In this document: in pieces, positions 26,311 to 34,611 of the stretch
Position numbering within the stretch: position 1 is the first letter of the stretch
How the letters are laid out: the number at the start of each line of letters is the position of its first letter
Assembly: GCA_029262375.1 (NCBI GenBank)
Contig: JAJCZM010000044.1
Coordinates: 310,001 to 374,000 of the forward strand
Source of the DNA: Deltaproteobacteria bacterium
Lineage (GTDB): Bacteria; Desulfobacterota; Binatia; UBA1149; SPBQ01
Direction of reading: 5' to 3'
Length of the DNA stretch: 64,000 nucleotides
The notes under the pieces: generated by a model
The model's database searches: none
Seen by the model: only the letters and a program-made list of their open reading frames with translations
What the model was told of the DNA's origin: nothing
Position numbers and translations under genes: made by a program

Positions 26311-26326
26311 TGGTCTCTCGATTGCT
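26311..26326 (+). promoter_or_regulatory. Sigma-54-like element upstream of the nitrate reductase genes
   Basis: TGGTCTCTCGATTGCT has the GG-N10-GC spacing and the TTGCT half of the RpoN consensus; positions 4-6 (TCT for CAC) deviate. It lies 122 bases before the ATG at 26448 and faces right, divergent from the nasT-side element. Confidence 0.4.
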
Positions 26327-26447
26327 TATAGTGAAGGCGAGCGACTGAGCCGCCGCGCAACGCAGCGCGATTCGCGCCATCGCACTCTCGGCGATCCGTC
26401 GAGCGAGGACAACGACGTCCACCCTGCACAACCTCTAACTGCGCAGC

Positions 26448-28109
26448 ATGACTCCACGGGGTCTTGCCGCGCCGGAGACAATGAAGGTGGAAGGCAATAC
26501 CGTCTCGCCCGGAAGCGGCGCAACCCATGAAGTGCTTCTCCAACGTCTGCTCACCGACCAGCACGACCTCACCGCCGTCGAGCGATTCGCCCTCAAGCAC
26601 GAATCCGAGACCGCGCCGACGCAGGCGCGCTACTACCGCAACCTGCTGCCGACCGCGGCGCCGTCGGTTGGCCAACAGTACGCGTTCGAGGTCGATCTCG
26701 ACGCCTGCACCGCGTGCAAAGCCTGTGTTGCCGCCTGCCATAACCTGAACGGACTCGACGACGGCGAGTCGTGGCGCGATGTCGGCGAGCTGCACGACCG
26801 AAATCGCTACGACGGTACCGTGCAGACCGTAACCACAGCCTGTCATCACTGTCTCGATCCCGCCTGCAGCAACGGCTGTCCGGTGCGCGCTTATGACAAG
26901 GACCCGGAAACGGGGATCGTCCATCATCTCGACGACCAATGCATCGGCTGCAAATACTGCACGCTGACCTGTCCGTACGAAGTTCCGAAGTACAACGCGT
27001 CGCTCGGGATCGTACGTAAGTGCGACATGTGCGCCGGGCGTCTCGCGGCCGGCGAAGCGCCGGCCTGCGTGCAAGCGTGCCCGAACTTTGCGATCAAGAT
27101 CTCGGTCGTAGACCACGCATCGACGCTTCAGCGCGCGGGCGCCGGCGCGCAGTCGTTCCTTCCGGGCGCACCGAGCCCCGACATCACCGCGCCCTCAACC
27201 GTTTACCGCTCCACGCGCGCCCTGCCCGAAGGAATGCTCGCAGGCGAAGATCTGAACCTCGTGCCCTCCGAGGCACACCCTCCGCTCGTGGCGATGCTCA
27301 TTCTCACGCAACTCTCGGTCGGTCTCGTCGCAGTCGAACGCCTGTCTGCATGGACCGGAACGCCAACGGCAACGCCCGCTACGCTGCTCTCCGCTGCCGC
27401 CCTGGCGTGCGCGCTCGGCCTCGCCGCGAGCACGGCGCACCTCGGCCGACCGCTGTACGCCTTCAGAGCATTGCTCGGTCTGCGCACGAGCTGGCTCAGT
27501 CGAGAGATACTCGCCTTCGGCGTCTACTTCGCATGCGTGCTCGGTGCGGCAGTCTCGGCCAACGGCTTGGCCAATGGCTTGGCCGACGGCCTGGCCGATG
27601 CCGCGCTCGTTGCGGGCATCGCCGCGCTCATGACGTCGGTCATGGTTTATCACGCGACAAAACGGGAAATGTGGAACGCGGCGCGTACCGCCAGTCGTTT
27701 CGCATTGACGGCGGGGGCACTCGGCGCACTCGCGGCAGTCACGATCGCTGTCATGCAGGCGACGCCGGGTACGCAGGCTGCGCCGGTCCGCTCACTCGCA
27801 AGCGTCGCAGCCGCGCTGTGTTTCGCCAAGCTCTGCTGTGATCGGATACAGGCGAACCCGGACGCAGATCCCGACTCGGTTCGTTCGCGCAGTTCCGCAC
27901 TGCTCGGCGGACCGCTACGCGCCATCGTGTATGCACGATGGGCATTGGGATTGATCGTCGTCCTCTCGCTTGCGGTGATGGTGGAAGTCGGCACCAACCC
28001 GGTATTCGCCGTAACCGTATTTCTGCTCGCACTCGCGGGCGAGGTACTCGAGCGCAATCTTTTCTTCCGGGCCTGTACGAAGCAGTCGATGCCGGGATCG
28101 GGCTCGTGA
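26448..28109 (+). CDS. Four-cluster ferredoxin subunit fused to a DmsC-like membrane anchor
   Basis: 553 residues. The first about 240 form a DmsB/NrfC-type ferredoxin: CTACKACVAACHNL, CHHCLDPACSNGCPV, CIGCKYCTLTCPYEV and CDMCAGRLAAGEAPACVQAC, enough for four [4Fe-4S] clusters. The remaining about 260 residues are a DmsC-like domain with about eight hydrophobic segments and the motif HLGRPLYAFRALLGLRTSWL. Normally these are separate proteins. It is 4 bases coupled to, or just ahead of, the nitrate reductase, so it should feed it electrons from the quinol pool or another membrane donor (inference). A tandem NGLANGLADGLA stretch links two helices. Confidence 0.87.
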   Translation: MTPRGLAAPETMKVEGNTVSPGSGATHEVLLQRLLTDQHDLTAVERFALKHESETAPTQARYYRNLLPTAAPSVGQQYAFEVDLDACTACKACVAACHNLNGLDDGESWRDVGELHDRNRYDGTVQTVTTACHHCLDPACSNGCPVRAYDKDPETGIVHHLDDQCIGCKYCTLTCPYEVPKYNASLGIVRKCDMCAGRLAAGEAPACVQACPNFAIKISVVDHASTLQRAGAGAQSFLPGAPSPDITAPSTVYRSTRALPEGMLAGEDLNLVPSEAHPPLVAMLILTQLSVGLVAVERLSAWTGTPTATPATLLSAAALACALGLAASTAHLGRPLYAFRALLGLRTSWLSREILAFGVYFACVLGAAVSANGLANGLADGLADAALVAGIAALMTSVMVYHATKREMWNAARTASRFALTAGALGALAAVTIAVMQATPGTQAAPVRSLASVAAALCFAKLCCDRIQANPDADPDSVRSRSSALLGGPLRAIVYARWALGLIVVLSLAVMVEVGTNPVFAVTVFLLALAGEVLERNLFFRACTKQSMPGSGS

Positions 28110-28165
28110 GTATCCTCGACGGACGCAAGGATAGACAAAAGGATCGACGCAAGGATCGACGCAAG

Positions 28166-30376
28166 ATGTCCGGACTGCGGTTGTACGAACCGAACGGCGA
28201 ACTCACGAGCCTTCTCGGGCGCGTCGATGGAGGGTTTGGTGTGGGCCAGGTGCCGCGCGACAAACAGCCGGACGCGACGACGACGACGGTATGCGGCTTT
28301 TGCTCGACCGGTTGCGGTCTGCGAATCCACTTGCGCAACGGCGAAGCGGTCGGTCTGACACCTGCCACCGAATATCCCGTCAACCTCGGCATGGCGTGCC
28401 CAAAAGGCTGGGAGTCGCTCGCCGTTCTCGACAGTGACGGTCGAGCGACCTCGCCGCTTATCAAGGACGCGGACGGCATACAGAGACCGGTCAGTTGGGA
28501 CATCGCGATGCGCACGATGACCGAACGTTTCCGCGCCGCGCAGACGATACATGGCGCCGAATCCGTGGCGTTCCTGAGCACCGGGCAGATCACCTGTGAA
28601 GACATGGCGGCGCTCGGCGTCCTCGCGAAATTCTCGATGGGCATGGTGCACGGCGACGGCAACACCCGACAATGCATGGCCACGTCGGTTGCCGCCTACA
28701 AAGAATCGTTCGGGTTCGACGCACCGCCGTACGCCTACGAGGATTTCGAGGAGTCTGATCTCATCGTGCTCGTCGGCAGCAACCTCTGCATCGCGCATCC
28801 GATACTGTGGGAACGGGTGCTGCGAAATCGCCGCAACGCGCGCGTGATCGTCATCGATCCGCGACGCACCGAAACGGCCGCGGCCGCCGACGAACACATC
28901 GCGCTGAAACCGAAAGGCGACCTCGCCTTGTTCTATGCAATCGCACACGAGCTGATTCGCAACGACTGGCTCGATCACGATTTCCTGGCCCAGCACACCA
29001 CCGATTTCGTGGGATTCTCTCGTCTCGTGGAACGGTACGCGCCCGCATCCGTAGAAGAACGCACGGGTCTTTCCGCCGACATCATCGAGGGGTTGGCGCG
29101 TACGATTCACGACGCCGAGCGCGCGTCGTTTTGGTGGACGATGGGCGTCAACCAGTCGCACGAAGGCACGCGCGCCGCGCAGGCAATCATCAACATCGCT
29201 CTGCTGACCGGCAACATCGGGCGGCCCGGCACCGGTGCCAATTCGATTACCGGACAATGCAACGCGATGGGATCGCGCCTGTTCAGCAACACGACGAACC
29301 TGATCGGCGGACACGCGTTCGACAGCGCGGCACATCGAAACAAAGTGGCTTCGATCCTCGAGATCGACGAGGCACGGATCCAGCAGAAGCCCGGACTGGC
29401 CTACGATGAAATCCTGAACGGCGTACGGGCCGGGAAGATTCGTGCGCTATGGATCATCGCCACCAATACCGCGCACTCGTGGATCGGCCGAGGCGATGTA
29501 CGCGACGTGCTGGCGAAGCTCGACTTCCTCGTCGTGCAAGACATGTATCGCACGACGGAAACGGCCGAGGTCGCCGACCTCGTGCTGCCCGCCGCCGGTT
29601 GGGGCGAGAAGGAAGGGACGTTCATCAGCTCGGATCGCCGCATCACGGTGACCAAGAAGGTGAAGCGAGCGCCGGGACAAGCGCTGTCGGATTTCTCGAT
29701 CTTCAAACTCGCCGCGGCGTATTGGGGCGATGGTGCCCTGCCTGCCCACTGGGCGACTCCCGAAGACGTGTTCACCGACCTCAAACGACTGAGCGCCGGA
29801 CAGCCCTGCGACATCACCGGCATTGAGGGCTACCGCATGCTCGATGAACGTGGGGGGATTCAGTGGCCGTACCCAACCGACTGCGACGACGAAGCTACGG
29901 AGCGGCGCCTGTTCGCCGACGGTCGGTTCTATCACCGCGACGGCCGCGCGAAGTTCTGCTACGAAGATGTGCGCGACGCGCCCGACGCAACCAACGAGAG
30001 ATTTCCGCTCGTGTTTCTCACCGGTCGCGGCAGCGCCGCGCAGTGGCACACGCTTACACGAACGGGCAAGTCGGCAATATTGAGAAAACTCGCACCGCGC
30101 GAGCCGCTGCTCACCATGCATCCCAGCGACGCGCGCTTGCGCGGACTTCGCGAGCGCGACGAAGTCGAGATTGCCTCGCGCCACGGGCGCACGCGTGTGC
30201 GCTTGTCGCTCAGCGCAAGCGTCGGCATCGGTCAGGTCTTCCTCCCGATGCATTGGACGCAGGCAAACGAAGTGACCGTGCCGGTGTTCGATCCATATTC
30301 ACGGCAGCCGTCGTACAAGGCGACTGCCGTGCAAGTTAAGCAAGCAAGGAAGGCCAGAAAAGCAGCGAAGCCGTAA
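28166..30376 (+). CDS. nasA: Assimilatory nitrate reductase catalytic subunit
   Basis: 736 residues from ATG 28166. Cys43-x2-Cys46-x3-Cys50-x27-Cys78 (VCGFCSTGCGL ... MACPKGW) binds a [4Fe-4S] cluster. The molybdopterin domains follow with FSMGMVHGDGNTRQCMATSV, LIVLVGSNLCIAHPILWERV, VIDPRRTETAAAADEHIALK and GVNQSHEGTRAAQAIINIAL. The C-terminal domain has FPLVFLTGRGSAAQWHTLTR. This matches NarB/NasA enzymes, which reduce nitrate to nitrite in the cytoplasm. An upstream GTG at 28106 overlaps the preceding stop (GTGA) and would add a basic, repeat-coded leader (KDRQKDRRKDRRK); I prefer the ATG but cannot exclude the GTG. No NasC-type FAD domain is present. Confidence 0.9.
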   Translation: MSGLRLYEPNGELTSLLGRVDGGFGVGQVPRDKQPDATTTTVCGFCSTGCGLRIHLRNGEAVGLTPATEYPVNLGMACPKGWESLAVLDSDGRATSPLIKDADGIQRPVSWDIAMRTMTERFRAAQTIHGAESVAFLSTGQITCEDMAALGVLAKFSMGMVHGDGNTRQCMATSVAAYKESFGFDAPPYAYEDFEESDLIVLVGSNLCIAHPILWERVLRNRRNARVIVIDPRRTETAAAADEHIALKPKGDLALFYAIAHELIRNDWLDHDFLAQHTTDFVGFSRLVERYAPASVEERTGLSADIIEGLARTIHDAERASFWWTMGVNQSHEGTRAAQAIINIALLTGNIGRPGTGANSITGQCNAMGSRLFSNTTNLIGGHAFDSAAHRNKVASILEIDEARIQQKPGLAYDEILNGVRAGKIRALWIIATNTAHSWIGRGDVRDVLAKLDFLVVQDMYRTTETAEVADLVLPAAGWGEKEGTFISSDRRITVTKKVKRAPGQALSDFSIFKLAAAYWGDGALPAHWATPEDVFTDLKRLSAGQPCDITGIEGYRMLDERGGIQWPYPTDCDDEATERRLFADGRFYHRDGRAKFCYEDVRDAPDATNERFPLVFLTGRGSAAQWHTLTRTGKSAILRKLAPREPLLTMHPSDARLRGLRERDEVEIASRHGRTRVRLSLSASVGIGQVFLPMHWTQANEVTVPVFDPYSRQPSYKATAVQVKQARKARKAAKP

Positions 30377-30382
30377 AACGGC

Positions 30383-32791
30383 TCAGTCCGACTGCGAGCT
30401 CCACGCCGTGGCCGACGCCTTCTTCGGCAGGCTGTAGGTCGCACCCCAACATCCGCCGTCGCCGTCGATCAATTGGATCGTAGCCGGCATCGGCGAAAGC
30501 GGTAGCGGCGGCATTCCCAGCGCCGGACCGCGGCCCAGGATCTTGATACCGGCCTTACCGGCGTCTCCGGCCTTGAGAAGCACCTTCGCAGTGCCGCCAC
30601 GCTCGGCGAGTTTATCGCGGTACAGATGTTTGTCGCCGTTCGATTTGGTCTCCCAGCACGCAGCGCCTTCGCACGAGCCGGTGATCGGTGCCTTGGCGCT
30701 CATCTTGAGGATGTCGTCGGCATCCCAGATGCACAGCGAGTAGCCCTTCGAGGCGAGTCCCGCACCGAACTGTGCTCCAGAGACGGCGGGACCTTTCTTC
30801 CAGGACCAAACGAGTTTCTCTTTGCCCGGCTTGCTCGCCTTCAGGCTGATCTTCGAACCACGCGGCGCAGACGGCGTGTCGCAAACCGGTTCCGGATCGA
30901 ACGGACACGCAGGCGCTTCGAGCCCCACAGGCGGTAGAATGGGCGTCCCGGGTGCGGTCACTTCGCCACCGGGCGATTCCATGACGGGCAGGCGCAGCAC
31001 AACATCACGAATCGCAACGTAGAAGCCTTGATTCGATACGCGCGTCTGCGGCGCGTCGTGGCCCACGAGTTCCAGTTTCACGGCATGGCCGGGCAGGAAC
31101 TCCCAACCGTTCGGCGGCAATTGGAACACCTGGGCCTCCGATGGAGGATCGTCGACTCCGCTCGGCCGATAGACTCCGCGTGAGATCAAGTACTGCGTAC
31201 CGTCGGGCGCGACGTCCCAAAGACGACCTACGACTTGTGCGAACTCGATGCCGGTCACCGTCATGCGCGCGGCGATCGTAGGCGAGCCCATCAGCGTGAA
31301 TCCCGACGCCGTCGGCGGGAAGACGTAGTTCGCGGCCGTCGGGTCGTCGCCCGGCGGCAACGAACGACAGGGACCGCCCGCCAGCGGGGCAAGACTCGCC
31401 GCGATGGCTGCATCGCCGGACGCTTGGTTGATGCTCTGCTCCGAACCGTCGCCAAGAACGATCTCGCCGGGATGCACCGTGTCCCAATCGGTCGACGTGA
31501 ACGGGCCCAACTCCGACGCATCGCCGCAGGGCTGCGTGTAGACTTCGAGGGTCGGAACGCCCGGTCCGATGCCTTGCAGGTGAAGGTCGAGATGCTCCTG
31601 CGCACGATCGGCAATACGGCCGACATTGTTGCTCAAACCGGCGCGCGGATGCCCAAACGCGTCGCCGAAGTGCAAGTTCACTTCGGCCGAGGGGTGAAGG
31701 TCCTTGATCTTGCGCCAGATGCGAAGCGCTTCGTTGCCGGGAAACAAATCATCGGTCCACGCGTTGTAGATCATCATCGGCGCCGGCTCGACGCTCATGT
31801 CTAAATAGTAGGCCGAATGGAATGCGGTGAGTTCGTCGAGAATAGCCAACGAATCCGGATCGCCGTCGTAGGGATCGCCGGCGTCCGTACGAACCTTCCA
31901 GCCCGTGAGGTCTGCCGACGGATCGACGCCGATCGGTGAATAGTAGGCCGTCGAAAGGCCCGTATTGTAGAGCGTGTCGTTCCACTGCGACTTCGTGACT
32001 CCACCGCGTAGTCCGTACGGATTGTCGATACGATAGTCGAGCATGTGACCGTTCGGCTGCAGTGAGTACGCGAGATCCGAAGGCGGAATGAGCGGCGCGG
32101 TCGCTGCAATCGACATCGGCGTACCGAGCGGGCTGGTCCACGGCACCAACGAACCATCGGACAACATCACGCGATCTTTCAGAATGGCCAAGACCATCGA
32201 TCGCATGCCGCCGTACGATGCGCCGGTCGCACCGATCTTGTTAGGCATCACCAAGCCTTCATCAACGAGTAGACCGGCGAGATGTTGCGAATCGCGCGCC
32301 TCGAAGCGCGTGTCGGACAGATGGGTCCAACCGTAGTCGGTACACGCATCGGGATCGCTCAGGCTCGGGTCGGAGAATCGCGACGAGGGGTAGCCGCACG
32401 ATTCGTGGAAGCCGCGCGCGGTGTAGCTGACGACGACGTAACCTGCGAGCGCGCGGGCGGTATCGGGACCTGCCGTCTTCGAGCCGCCCCACCCGTGCAG
32501 TTGGAAAATCATCGGAAACGGACCCGCCATACCCGACGGCGGAATGGTCACGTTCACATCGAGTGGAACGCCGTCGAAACTCTCAACGCGCGTATTGACG
32601 TCGCCTTCGCAGAACTGAACGCCCGAAACCGTCGAGCAAGAGATCGTTCCACCGAATACATCGAGCACGACGGCGGCACGTGCCGTCGAAACGGACGCGG
32701 CCATGAAGAAAGCGACAGTCGAAAAAGTAGCTGTCAAAAAAGCAGCGGCCCGAACAGCGCTTGCTGCCCGGCTGCGGTCTACGTAGCCCAT
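30383..32791 (-). CDS. Secreted CocE/NonD-family (X-Pro dipeptidyl-peptidase-like) hydrolase with extra C-terminal domain
   Basis: 802 residues with an N-terminal signal (AFLTATFSTVAFFMAASVST...). The S15/CocE hydrolase core has FQLHGWGGSKTAGPD, the nucleophile elbow GATGASYGGM with Ser about 192, an aspartate in NAWTDDLFPGNEALR and a histidine in FGDAFGHPRAGL. A jelly-roll-like C-terminal region of the family follows (GRLWDVAPDGTQYLISRGVY). The final about 150 residues are a separate Lys/Gly-rich domain (KASKPGKEKLVWSWKKGPAV ... YSLCIWDADD ... DGDGGCWGATYSLPK). Substrate class is ester or amide and unknown. AGGAG precedes the ATG. It is convergent with nasA with only 6 bases between stops. 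Confidence 0.85.
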   Translation of the reverse strand: MGYVDRSRAASAVRAAAFLTATFSTVAFFMAASVSTARAAVVLDVFGGTISCSTVSGVQFCEGDVNTRVESFDGVPLDVNVTIPPSGMAGPFPMIFQLHGWGGSKTAGPDTARALAGYVVVSYTARGFHESCGYPSSRFSDPSLSDPDACTDYGWTHLSDTRFEARDSQHLAGLLVDEGLVMPNKIGATGASYGGMRSMVLAILKDRVMLSDGSLVPWTSPLGTPMSIAATAPLIPPSDLAYSLQPNGHMLDYRIDNPYGLRGGVTKSQWNDTLYNTGLSTAYYSPIGVDPSADLTGWKVRTDAGDPYDGDPDSLAILDELTAFHSAYYLDMSVEPAPMMIYNAWTDDLFPGNEALRIWRKIKDLHPSAEVNLHFGDAFGHPRAGLSNNVGRIADRAQEHLDLHLQGIGPGVPTLEVYTQPCGDASELGPFTSTDWDTVHPGEIVLGDGSEQSINQASGDAAIAASLAPLAGGPCRSLPPGDDPTAANYVFPPTASGFTLMGSPTIAARMTVTGIEFAQVVGRLWDVAPDGTQYLISRGVYRPSGVDDPPSEAQVFQLPPNGWEFLPGHAVKLELVGHDAPQTRVSNQGFYVAIRDVVLRLPVMESPGGEVTAPGTPILPPVGLEAPACPFDPEPVCDTPSAPRGSKISLKASKPGKEKLVWSWKKGPAVSGAQFGAGLASKGYSLCIWDADDILKMSAKAPITGSCEGAACWETKSNGDKHLYRDKLAERGGTAKVLLKAGDAGKAGIKILGRGPALGMPPLPLSPMPATIQLIDGDGGCWGATYSLPKKASATAWSSQSD

Positions 32792-32818
32792 GAGTTCTCC
32801 TCGTTGTCAGCGGCCGTG

Positions 32819-32863
32819 AAAGCGGCCGATTGCTTCCCTTAGTTAGCATGCCTCGGCCGCTTT
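32819..32863 (-). terminator. Inverted repeat between lnt and the secreted hydrolase gene
   Basis: Perfect 11-bp arms AAAGCGGCCGA (32819-32829) and TCGGCCGCTTT (32853-32863) with a 23-base spacer. Read leftward it follows lnt by about 95 bases and the stem ends in TTT, so it may terminate the lnt transcript or form part of the hydrolase leader. Confidence 0.5.
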
Positions 32864-32958
32864 GGCTCTAGAAGAAATCCGCCGACTGCGCATTTCTCAC
32901 CCGATCGGGTGTACGCCGCCCGCAACTCGCACGGTCAGCCGGCCGGCCCCTTGGCCGT

Positions 32959-34551
32959 CTAGACCGAAGCGCCGCCGCGCCCGCGTCCGAACGCTGCGAG
33001 CGCCCGGAGCCACGTCGCTGCGACGACCAGCAGGCAGCACCATGCAAACAGATCGCCGAAGCGGGCATAGATCGTGCGTTCGGCGCTGCGCGTGATCGAA
33101 CCGTTGAGAACCGTCGCTTCGTAGGCGCCCGTGCGGCCCTCGATACGGCCGGTCGGATCCACGAACGCCGACGGCCCCGACGTCGATGCCCGCACGAGGT
33201 AGCGACGCTGTTCGATCGCACGTGCCACCGCCAGCACCAACTGATGTTCGGCGAACTCCCGGCTACGCATCCAGCCGTCGTTGGCCAGATTGACGATGTA
33301 GCCGGCGGAATCGCCGACACGGTGACGTACGATGTCGGGAAACATGATCTCATTGCAGATCGCGACGGCCGCGCTGCCGGCGACCGTATCCAAAGGATCC
33401 ACCTGGATGCCCGGCGTGAGCTCGGCGATCGATCCCTCTTCGGACGTGAACGGTCGCCGCAACAGTTCGATGCTGCCGAACGGAAAGTACTCCGCGAACG
33501 GCAGCAAGTGCCCCTTGTCGTAAACGCCGGTCACGGCCCCCGCCGCGCTCAACACGAACGCGCTGTTGAAATAGTCGGTGCGTGCGGGCCCCTCCTCAAA
33601 GCGCGGCCCGCCCGCGATCAGCTGCACGCCGGCCGGTTCAATAATCTGGGCGATCGTCAGGCGATAATCGCCGCGTGTGTCCAAGAAGAACGTCATCGCA
33701 TTCTCCGGCCATACGACCAACTCGGGGTCGTGCTCCTTGATCGCACGCTCTGTCAGCTCCAGGTACGCGTCGAGATTCTTTCCATAGTGCGCTTGGTCCC
33801 ATCGGTATCCGAGATCGAGATTGGCTTGTGCGACGGAAACCCGCGTGGCGACGGCGTCGGGCCTCGCAGCCGAATACTCGGCAACGCGAACGTGCCCGTA
33901 GATCCCCAAGAGCAGCACAACGACTAGCGCGGCAACGACGGGCGCGCGCGCAGCGGCCCGGCTCTCGGCCCGCCACGCAGCAACGATCGCGGCGTTCACC
34001 AGACACAGGACGAAGCTCGTGGTGTAGATGCCTCCGAGATCGGCCGTCTGCACGAGGCGAAGCGCGAAAGCGCCGTAGCCATCGTACGCATCGACGGTCG
34101 TGGCGATCTGCGTGTTGCCAAATAGTCCCCAGGGGTTGCCGCTGAGCAGACGGCAGCGCGCAAACTCCGCAAGCACCCACGCGGCAGCGACCAACCCCGG
34201 CCATGCACGCGGATAGCGCCGATATGCCGCTGAGCAGTACGCCGCGAACAAGGCGTAGTGGACCGCAACCATCACGGCCGTGGCAGCGAGAAAGAGCAGA
34301 ACTCCGAGCCACAGCGGCTGCTCGTAGTAGAGCGCGATCGCGGGCGGCAACCAGTCGGTGATTCCGATCGCCATCGCGACCGCCCATAAATAGCCCCAAA
34401 GCGCCGCGCGCAGCGGCGTCTCGCGCGTCGCGACCGCGATGAGAGGAACCAGCGTCACCCAGGCCAACGGACGAATGGCGGCCGGCGGAAAACACAGCGC
34501 GTAGGCGGCGGCCGACAAGAGCAGCACGCAAAGAGTGGCGAGGGTTCGCAT
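32959..34551 (-). CDS. lnt: Apolipoprotein N-acyltransferase
   Basis: 530 residues. Seven or so membrane helices occupy residues 1-215 and the C terminus (LFAWCCLLVVAATWLRALAA). The nitrilase-like periplasmic domain between them has the catalytic triad: Glu283 in VVWPENAM, Lys346 in YDKGHLLPFAEYFP, and Cys399 in AICNEIMFPD. The N-terminal motif AYALCFPPAAIRPLAWVTLV and the SGNPWGLFGNTQ loop are family-specific. The enzyme adds the third acyl chain to lipoproteins at the outer face of the inner membrane, which supports a Gram-negative envelope. It starts 4 bases after the cfa stop, so both are one leftward operon. Confidence 0.95.
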   Translation of the reverse strand: MRTLATLCVLLLSAAAYALCFPPAAIRPLAWVTLVPLIAVATRETPLRAALWGYLWAVAMAIGITDWLPPAIALYYEQPLWLGVLLFLAATAVMVAVHYALFAAYCSAAYRRYPRAWPGLVAAAWVLAEFARCRLLSGNPWGLFGNTQIATTVDAYDGYGAFALRLVQTADLGGIYTTSFVLCLVNAAIVAAWRAESRAAARAPVVAALVVVLLLGIYGHVRVAEYSAARPDAVATRVSVAQANLDLGYRWDQAHYGKNLDAYLELTERAIKEHDPELVVWPENAMTFFLDTRGDYRLTIAQIIEPAGVQLIAGGPRFEEGPARTDYFNSAFVLSAAGAVTGVYDKGHLLPFAEYFPFGSIELLRRPFTSEEGSIAELTPGIQVDPLDTVAGSAAVAICNEIMFPDIVRHRVGDSAGYIVNLANDGWMRSREFAEHQLVLAVARAIEQRRYLVRASTSGPSAFVDPTGRIEGRTGAYEATVLNGSITRSAERTIYARFGDLFAWCCLLVVAATWLRALAAFGRGRGGASV

Positions 34552-34555
34552 CTAT

Positions 34556-34611
34556 CTAGCCGGGCGCGTCCGGCGCGCCCGGGCTAACCGGGCGGGCGGG
34601 GCGCGCCCGGC
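34556..34611 (-). repeat. Two tandem 28-bp hairpin repeats at the cfa stop codon
   Basis: Plus-strand copies 34556-34583 and 34584-34611 share 22 of 28 bases. Each begins CTAG/CTAA (stop triplet on the minus strand) and contains CCGGGCG ... CGCGCCCGG, a very GC-rich hairpin; copy 1 pairs CCGGGCGCG with CGCGCCCGG. The real cfa stop is in the first plus-strand copy. The hairpins lie directly before the lnt start. Confidence 0.75.

Noticed and set aside
27650..29335. Reverse open frame of 561 codons
   Set aside because: Lies wholly antisense to the ferredoxin/anchor and nitrate-reductase genes, both of which have full domain support.
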